Part shown: positions 59,051 to 64,000 of the stretch, piece by piece
Position numbering within the stretch: the stretch's first letter is position 1
Layout of the letters: each line of letters starts with the position of its first letter
The notes under the pieces: generated by a model
Told to the model about the DNA's origin: nothing
Database searches by the model: none
The model's input: only the letters and a program-made list of their open reading frames with translations
Position numbers and translations under genes: made by a program
NCBI RefSeq assembly: GCF_015644585.1
Contig: NZ_JADOBI010000002.1
Location: forward strand, 186,001 to 250,000
Reading direction: 5' to 3'
Length of the DNA: 64,000 nucleotides
DNA from: Rahnella laticis
Lineage (GTDB): Bacteria; Pseudomonadota; Gammaproteobacteria; Enterobacterales; Enterobacteriaceae

Positions 59051-59584
59051 TACCACTGGTACAGCCGCAGTCAGGCGCTGACCATCGGTAAGGCACTGGA
59101 AAAACTTAACTTCGCGTGGTTTGAAGAGCCGATGGAAGAAGAGAGCATGGCCTCCTACGCGTGGCTGGCGGAAAACCTGTCAATCGACGTGATCGGCCCG
59201 GAAAGCCTGGGCGGCAAACATCACAGCCGTGCGGACTGGGTGAAAGCGGGCGCGTGCGACATCCTGCGCGCCGGTGCAAACGGCGTGGGCGGCATTTCGC
59301 CGTGCATGAAAGTTGCCAGCCTGGCTGAAGCGTTCGGCATGGATTGCGAAGTTCACGGCAACGGCGCGGCCAGCCTGGCGGTGGTCGGTGCGATCCGCAA
59401 CTGCCGCTGGTACGAACGCGGCCTGTTGCATCCGTTCCTTGAATATGACGAACCCGCCGCCTACCTGAACAGTATCGTTGACCCGATGGATGAACAGGGT
59501 TTTGTGCATCTTTCAAACCGTCCCGGCCTCGGAGAGGACATCAATTTTGAATACATAGAGACCCATACCGTCAGCCGCGACTGA
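59051..59584 (+). pseudogene. Enolase-superfamily enzyme, 3' part cut by prophage
   Basis: The remaining 171 codons after the core: the second metal ligand Glu in WFEEPMEEESMAS, the third in IGPESLGGKHHSRADW, the GANGVGGISPCMKVA segment and the catalytic-region His in CEVHGNGAASLA. It ends IETHTVSRD. It has no start of its own near the core, so the protein cannot be made unless the prophage excises. The transporter genes begin 51 bp after its stop and probably belong to the same operon. Confidence 0.88.
59054..59068. other. attR core
   Basis: CACTGGTACAGCCGC, identical to 15648-15662. Reading on from here in frame (SQALTIGKALEKLNF) restores the interrupted enzyme. Confidence 0.9.
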
Positions 59585-59635
59585 CCTGCGGGCAGAAAAA
59601 ATAATAAACCTCTGACTCTACCCGGAAGGTACATC

Positions 59636-61279
59636 ATGAACTCTGGCACACCCCTCAGGGCGTGGTTTTTCGCGCTTCTGTTGTCGGTGAGCTGCTGGCC
59701 GGCGCTGGCGAAAACGCCGCCCGACCAGCTGATCATCGGCATGAACATGAATAACCTGCTGACGCTCGATCCCGCAGCGATGACCGGCAACGACATTGTC
59801 GGCATCGTGGTGAATCTTTATGACCCGCTGATTGAGCTTGATCCGCAACAACTGACCCACGTGCGTCCGGCGCTGGCGACCTCGTGGGAGGTCAACGATG
59901 CCGGCAATCTGATTACGTTTCACCTGCGCGAAGGCGTGAAATTTCACTCGGGCAATCCGGTCACCGCGGACGATGTGGTGTGGTCGATGCGCCGTATTCT
60001 GCACCTGAATCTGGCGCAGGCGTCGGTGTGGAAGTCTTACGGATTCACCAAAAAGAACGTCGATGAAATGGTGCGCGCGCCGTCGCTTAATACCGTTGAA
60101 ATCCGGCTGCCTAAACCGAACGACCCGAAACTGGTGATTTACTCGCTGGCCGCGCTCGGCAGCGTGGTGGCGCTCGACAGTAAAACCGTGCAGGCGCACG
60201 AAGTGAACGGCGACTGGGGCAACCGCTGGCTGACCACCAACGAAGCGGGTTCCGGCCCGTTCCGCCTCGACAGCTGGCAGGCGAAAGATGTGCTGAACAT
60301 GAGTCGTAATCCGCAGTACTGGCGTGGCGAACCGCGGCTTTCCCGCGTGGTGTTCCGCCATTTTCAGGAATCCCAGACCCTGCGCCTGATGATTGAAAAA
60401 GGCGACCTGGATATTGCCAATAATATGGCGGTGTCCGACGTGACCGCGCTCAGCCATGATCCGGCGATGGTTGTAGATCAGGTGAAAAAGGGCACCATTT
60501 ATTACGTGGCGATGAGCATGAAAGAGCCGCACTTCGCTAACCCGAAAGTGCGCGAAGCGGTGCGCTATCTGATTGATTATCAGGGCATCGGTAAAGCGCT
60601 CATGACCGGTTACGGTATTGTGCATCAGCGTCCGATTCAGGTCGGTATGCCCGCCACGCTGCCGGATCCTGGCTACACACTCGACATTCCGCGTGCCAGA
60701 GCCTTGCTGGCGGAAGCCGGATATCCGGACGGTTTTGACACCACGCTGCGGGTGCTGGCCGACCAGCCATTCCTTAATATCGCGATTGCCGTGCAGTCCA
60801 CGCTGATGCAGGCGGGCATTCGCGCCAAAATCGTTACCGGCACCGGCAACCAGATCTACGGTGCGATGCGTGAACGTAAGTTCGCCATGCTGGTCGGACG
60901 CGGTGGCAGCGGCGTGGAACCGCATCCGCATTCCAGCCTGCGTTCGCTGGTCTATAACCCCGACAACAGCGATGCGGCGCGCCTCACCAATTTTCAGGGC
61001 TGGCGCACCGGTTTCTACGACAAACAGCTGAATACGGATATCGATCAGGCCCTGCTCGAACGCGACCCTGAAAAGCAAAAGCAGGATTACTTTGCGATTC
61101 AGGAACGCTACGACGCGCTGATCCCGGCGCTGGTGCCGGTTTCGCAAATGGTCGATTCCATCGTGGTGCGCACGGATGTGAAAAATTATCTGCCGCACCC
61201 GTCTGCAACCACTTTCCTGCGCGACGTCTACAAAGATGATGCCGCTGACGCTCAACCGGCGGGAGGTAAAGGGTTATGA
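59636..61279 (+). CDS. ABC transporter substrate-binding protein, peptide/nickel/opine type (SBP_bac_5)
   Basis: A 547-residue periplasmic binding protein. The signal peptide (residues 1-24, basic start then WFFALLLSVSCWPALA) is followed by DQLIIGMNMNNLLTLDPAAM, LYDPLIELDPQQLTHVRPAL with ATSWEVND, and FHLREGVKFHSGNPVTADDV, the classic SBP_bac_5 signature. It binds the ligand for the two permeases that follow. The ligand is unknown; the adjacent enolase-family enzyme hints at a sugar-acid or conjugate. The end overlaps the next start by four bases. Confidence 0.92.
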   Translation: MNSGTPLRAWFFALLLSVSCWPALAKTPPDQLIIGMNMNNLLTLDPAAMTGNDIVGIVVNLYDPLIELDPQQLTHVRPALATSWEVNDAGNLITFHLREGVKFHSGNPVTADDVVWSMRRILHLNLAQASVWKSYGFTKKNVDEMVRAPSLNTVEIRLPKPNDPKLVIYSLAALGSVVALDSKTVQAHEVNGDWGNRWLTTNEAGSGPFRLDSWQAKDVLNMSRNPQYWRGEPRLSRVVFRHFQESQTLRLMIEKGDLDIANNMAVSDVTALSHDPAMVVDQVKKGTIYYVAMSMKEPHFANPKVREAVRYLIDYQGIGKALMTGYGIVHQRPIQVGMPATLPDPGYTLDIPRARALLAEAGYPDGFDTTLRVLADQPFLNIAIAVQSTLMQAGIRAKIVTGTGNQIYGAMRERKFAMLVGRGGSGVEPHPHSSLRSLVYNPDNSDAARLTNFQGWRTGFYDKQLNTDIDQALLERDPEKQKQDYFAIQERYDALIPALVPVSQMVDSIVVRTDVKNYLPHPSATTFLRDVYKDDAADAQPAGGKGL

Positions 61280-62364
61280 CTACGCAAACTCAGCCAACGC
61301 AAACTCATACTACGCAAAAACAGCCCACACAAACCCGGACCTGGCATTCCGGCATTCCCGCCGGACGTATCGGCAAACGGCTGATTCAGGTGGCGGTCAC
61401 GCTGTTCGGCCTGCTGCTGCTGACGTTTTTCATTGGCCGCGTGATGCCGGTGGATCCGGTGCTGGCAATTGTCGGGCCGGACGCCGACCACAGCACTTAT
61501 CTGCAGGTTTATCATCAGCTTGGTTTTGATAAACCGCTGTGGACGCAGTTTGGCATCTACCTTTCCGGGCTGGCGCACGGCGATTTAGGCAACGCGCTGC
61601 TGACCGGCAAACCGGTGACGCAGGACATTCTGCGCGTATTCCCGGCCACCATGGAACTGGCGACGCTGGCGATCATTCTCGGCGCGGGCGTCGGCATTCC
61701 GCTGGGCGTTCTGGCGGCGGCAAAACGCAACAGCATTGCCGATTATATGGTGCGCATCATCAGCCTGGCCGGGTATTCCACGCCGATATTTTGGGTCGGC
61801 ATGATGGGATTACTGGTGTTTTACGCCTGGCTCGGTTGGGTCGGCGGTGCGGGGCGCGTGGATTTCAGCCTCGACGGGCAGGTTACGCGTCACAGCGGTT
61901 TTATGCTGATCGACGCGCTGATCGCCGGAAATGGGGACGTGTTCCGCAACGCGCTGAACCACCTGATCCTGCCGGCGTCGCTGCTCGGTTTTCACTCGCT
62001 GGCCTACATCAGCCGCATGACCCGCAGCTTTATGCTGGCGCAGCTCTCGCAGGAATTCATCATCACCGCCCGCGTCAAAGGGCTGAGCGAATGGGATGTG
62101 CTGTGGAACCACGCGTTCCGCAACATTCTGGTTCAGCTGCTGACCGTGGTCGCGCTGGCCTACGGCTCACTGCTGGAAGGCGCGGTGCTGATCGAAACCG
62201 TCTTCTCCTGGCCGGGCTTCGGTTCCTATCTCACCAGCAGCCTGATGCTCGGCGACATGAACGCCGTGATGGGCTGCGTGCTGGTGGTCGGTATGATTTT
62301 CGTGGTGCTGAACCTGCTCTCTGACCTGCTGTATCAGGTCTTTGACCCGAGGACAAAAGTATGA
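61276..62364 (+). CDS. ABC transporter permease, DppB-like
   Basis: A 362-residue inner-membrane permease of the OppB/DppB type. An extra Gln/Thr-rich N-terminus (residues 1-30, with tandem QTQPTQTHTTQ-like repeats) is unusual for the family. The core starts IGKRLIQVAVTLFGLLLLTF, has FIGRVMPVDPVLAIVGPDA, and the EAA loop region VKGLSEWDVLWNHAFRNIL. It overlaps its neighbours by four bases, so the operon is tightly coupled. Confidence 0.92.
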   Translation: MTTQTQPTQTHTTQKQPTQTRTWHSGIPAGRIGKRLIQVAVTLFGLLLLTFFIGRVMPVDPVLAIVGPDADHSTYLQVYHQLGFDKPLWTQFGIYLSGLAHGDLGNALLTGKPVTQDILRVFPATMELATLAIILGAGVGIPLGVLAAAKRNSIADYMVRIISLAGYSTPIFWVGMMGLLVFYAWLGWVGGAGRVDFSLDGQVTRHSGFMLIDALIAGNGDVFRNALNHLILPASLLGFHSLAYISRMTRSFMLAQLSQEFIITARVKGLSEWDVLWNHAFRNILVQLLTVVALAYGSLLEGAVLIETVFSWPGFGSYLTSSLMLGDMNAVMGCVLVVGMIFVVLNLLSDLLYQVFDPRTKV

Positions 62365-63266
62365 CGATTTCCCTCGATTCTGTGGTGCTCAGCGCGGGCG
62401 ACGAAAAACGCCAGCGTGTGAAACGGGCGTTTGGCCGCGTCGGGCATTTTCTCTGGCAGATGGCGTGCAATCCGCTGACCGCCATCGGTGGCGCGATTGT
62501 TCTGGTGTTAATGATTGTGGCGCTGTTCGCTCCGTGGATTGCGCCGTTCCATCCGCTGGTGCAGGACTTAAATAACGCGCTCAGCCCGCCGTCGGCGGCG
62601 CACTGGTTTGGTACCGACGAGTTTGGCCGCGATATCTTCAGCCGTCTGGTTTACGGTTCGCGGATCACGCTCTACATCGTGCTGCTGGTGTCTGTCACCG
62701 TCGGGCCGCTCGGGTTATTACTCGGCGTGACTGCCGGATATTTTGGCGGCAAAACGGACATGGTGCTGATGCGCGTCACCGATATTTTCATCTCCTTTCC
62801 GAGTCTGGTACTGGCGCTGGCCTTTGTCGCCGCGCTCGGGCCGGGGCTGGAGCATGTGGTGATCGCGATTACGCTCACCGCCTGGCCGCCGATTGCGCGT
62901 CTGGCGCGCGCCGAAACGCTCTCGCTGCGTCAGGCAGATTTTATCTCTGCGGTGCGTTTGCAGGGCGCGTCTCCGGTGCGGGTGTTGTGGCGTCACATTG
63001 TGCCGCTGTGCCTGCCGTCGGTGATCATCCGCATCACCATGAATATGGCCGGTATTATCCTGACCGCCGCCGGACTTGGCTTCCTCGGATTAGGCGCACA
63101 GCCGCCGGATCCGGAGTGGGGCGCGATGATTTCCAGTGGCCGTACTTACATGATGGAGTGCTGGTGGGTGGCGACGATCCCGGGTCTGGCGATCCTGATT
63201 AACAGCCTGGCGTTCAACTTCTTAGGAGATGGCCTACGTGACATCCTCGATCCCCGAAATGACTGA
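62361..63266 (+). CDS. ABC transporter permease, DppC-like
   Basis: A 301-residue second permease with the OppC/DppC N-terminal helix and loop (WIAPFHPLVQDLNNALSPPS, HWFGTDEFGRDIFSRLVYGS), and the EAA loop RLQGASPVRVLWRHIVPLCL, then FLGLGAQPPDPEWGAMISSG. It pairs with the DppB-like subunit to form the channel. Confidence 0.94.
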   Translation: MTISLDSVVLSAGDEKRQRVKRAFGRVGHFLWQMACNPLTAIGGAIVLVLMIVALFAPWIAPFHPLVQDLNNALSPPSAAHWFGTDEFGRDIFSRLVYGSRITLYIVLLVSVTVGPLGLLLGVTAGYFGGKTDMVLMRVTDIFISFPSLVLALAFVAALGPGLEHVVIAITLTAWPPIARLARAETLSLRQADFISAVRLQGASPVRVLWRHIVPLCLPSVIIRITMNMAGIILTAAGLGFLGLGAQPPDPEWGAMISSGRTYMMECWWVATIPGLAILINSLAFNFLGDGLRDILDPRND

Positions 63267-64000
63267 CGTTCCGGCGTTACTTGACGTGCGCGACCTTAAT
63301 GTCAGCTTTGTGAATGGTCGTCTGGTGACGCACGCGGTCCGCGGCGTTTCCTTCCAGCTCGGGCGCGAAAAACTGGCGATCGTCGGTGAATCCGGCTCCG
63401 GTAAATCCACCGTCGGACGCGCGTTGCTGCACCTTCATCCGTCGAAAGCGCAGATTACGGCCAGCAAAATGCAGTTCGCCGATGTGGATTTGCGCAACGC
63501 CACCGCGAAACAAATGCGGCAGGTGCGCGGGAAGCGCATCTCCATGATTATGCAGGATCCGAAATACTCGCTGAATCCGGTGCTGTGCGTCGGCGACCAG
63601 ATTGCCGAAGCGTGGCGTTCGCACCATAAATGCTCACATAAAGACGCCAAAAGCAAAGTGCTGAACATGCTCGACGTGGTGCGGATCCGTGACCCGGAAC
63701 GCGTGTATGGCCTGTATCCGCACGAGATTTCCGGCGGGCAGGGGCAGCGCATCATGATTGCGATGATGCTGATCACCGATCCCGAAATGGTGATTGCCGA
63801 CGAACCGACCTCCGCGCTCGACGTTTCGGTGCGTTTACAGGTGCTGGCGCTGCTCGACGATCTGGTGAAAACGCGTGGTCTGGGGCTGATTTTTATCAGT
63901 CACGACATCAATCTGGTGCGCAGTTTCTGCGACCGCGTACTGGTGATGTACGCCGGACGCATTGTGGAATCCATCGCTGCCACCGATCTGGATAACGCGC
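63238..64000 (+). CDS. ABC transporter ATPase, DppD-like, 5' part
   Basis: About 254 residues before the window edge. It has Walker A (IVGESGSGKSTVGRAL), Q-loop (ISMIMQDPKYSLNP), the signature ISGGQGQRIMIAMMLITDP, Walker B and the D-loop (MVIADEPTSALDVSV) and the H-loop (FISHDINLV). The signature motif has GGQGQR in place of the more usual GGQRQR or GGMRQR. The GTG at 63238 has AGGAG nine bases upstream and overlaps the permease end by 29 bases; an ATG at 63259 is a weaker choice. Confidence 0.92.
   Translation, partial: MTSSIPEMTDVPALLDVRDLNVSFVNGRLVTHAVRGVSFQLGREKLAIVGESGSGKSTVGRALLHLHPSKAQITASKMQFADVDLRNATAKQMRQVRGKRISMIMQDPKYSLNPVLCVGDQIAEAWRSHHKCSHKDAKSKVLNMLDVVRIRDPERVYGLYPHEISGGQGQRIMIAMMLITDPEMVIADEPTSALDVSVRLQVLALLDDLVKTRGLGLIFISHDINLVRSFCDRVLVMYAGRIVESIAATDLDNA

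Larger units (their letters stand above)
15645..59068. mobile_element. Temperate prophage (lambda-like head, Mu-like contractile tail)
   Basis: A 43.4-kb element bounded by an identical 15-bp core. It contains integrase and excisionase at the left end, repressor/cro, replication, antitermination, lysis, packaging, head, tail, gtr cargo and a LexA-controlled gene at the right end, in the order expected of a lambdoid prophage. No structural or regulatory gene is visibly broken, so it may be inducible. The tail genes are of the Mu type (sheath, gp43-gp48 equivalents), so the virion should be a myovirus. Confidence 0.95.

Noticed and set aside
59618-61255. A 545-codon open frame on the minus strand
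   Set aside because: It mirrors the substrate-binding protein gene codon for codon in a GC-rich region, is His/Arg/Gln-rich with no domain, and has no ribosome site; it is a shadow frame.
61281-61341. A CRISPR-like repeat array
   Set aside because: The repeated ACGCAAAC units are short, lack spacers and lie within a coding frame; no CRISPR array or cas gene is seen in the window.

Overview
The window looks like a chromosomal segment of an enterobacterium, probably a Yersiniaceae member of the Rahnella or Serratia kind. This is an inference from gene content (PQQ glucose dehydrogenase, ExoX, the folate-independent methionine synthase pair MesD/MesX) and enterobacterial-type protein sequences; no rRNA or other species marker is present. 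It has three parts: a left chromosomal flank (1-15,650), one complete-looking temperate prophage of about 43.4 kb (15,645-59,068), and a right chromosomal flank (59,069-64,000).

Left flank: the end of a TonB-dependent receptor; the membrane quinoprotein glucose dehydrogenase gcd; a hexapeptide acyltransferase; two unrecognised membrane proteins; mesX-mesD with a perfect MetR-type box upstream; small DUF1272 and VOC proteins; a divergent MFS exporter/LysR pair; an MBL hydrolase-amidase operon divergent from its own LysR regulator; and exoX. Then comes the 5' two thirds of an enolase-superfamily (mandelate racemase type) gene preceded by a perfect CRP-type box. Right flank: the 3' third of the same gene, then a peptide-type ABC transporter operon (binding protein, two permeases, first ATPase running off the window).

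Prophage: it is inserted inside the enolase-superfamily gene and flanked by an identical 15-bp core. The left arm, on the minus strand, holds int, xis, a chain of overlapping small accessory genes and an RdgC homologue. The immunity region (22.0-24.4 kb) has a CI-type repressor, cro, a CII-like gene, four matching 16-bp operators and a structured RNA region resembling a phage antisense RNA. Rightward genes follow: replication proteins, with a five-copy 23-bp iteron array inside the first, Dam-type methylase, RusA, a KilA-N-like protein, a DUF968 protein and antiterminator Q. Next are a holin/endolysin/Rz/Rz1 lysis cassette, a lambda-like head module (terminase, W, portal, S49 protease, D, E) and a Mu-like contractile tail module (sheath, tube, frameshifted chaperone, tape measure, gp43 to gp48 equivalents, fibre). 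The virion would thus be a myovirus with a lambda-type head.

The right end of the prophage carries lysogenic-conversion cargo. A minus-strand, AT-rich three-gene gtr-type cluster (flippase, large unknown membrane protein, GT2 glycosyltransferase) probably modifies host O-antigen. A LexA-controlled operon encodes a UmuD'-like (HumD) protein with a substituted catalytic serine. A 30-bp relic of the 3' end of ssrA (tmRNA) lies close to where attP would form. The most unusual signals are this ssrA relic in a prophage now sitting elsewhere, the internally duplicated tail chaperone with a -1 slippery site, the cluster of TGTCCCA/TGGGACA repeats before the terminase genes, the inverted-repeat RNA region near 22.1 kb, and several tiny translationally coupled genes.
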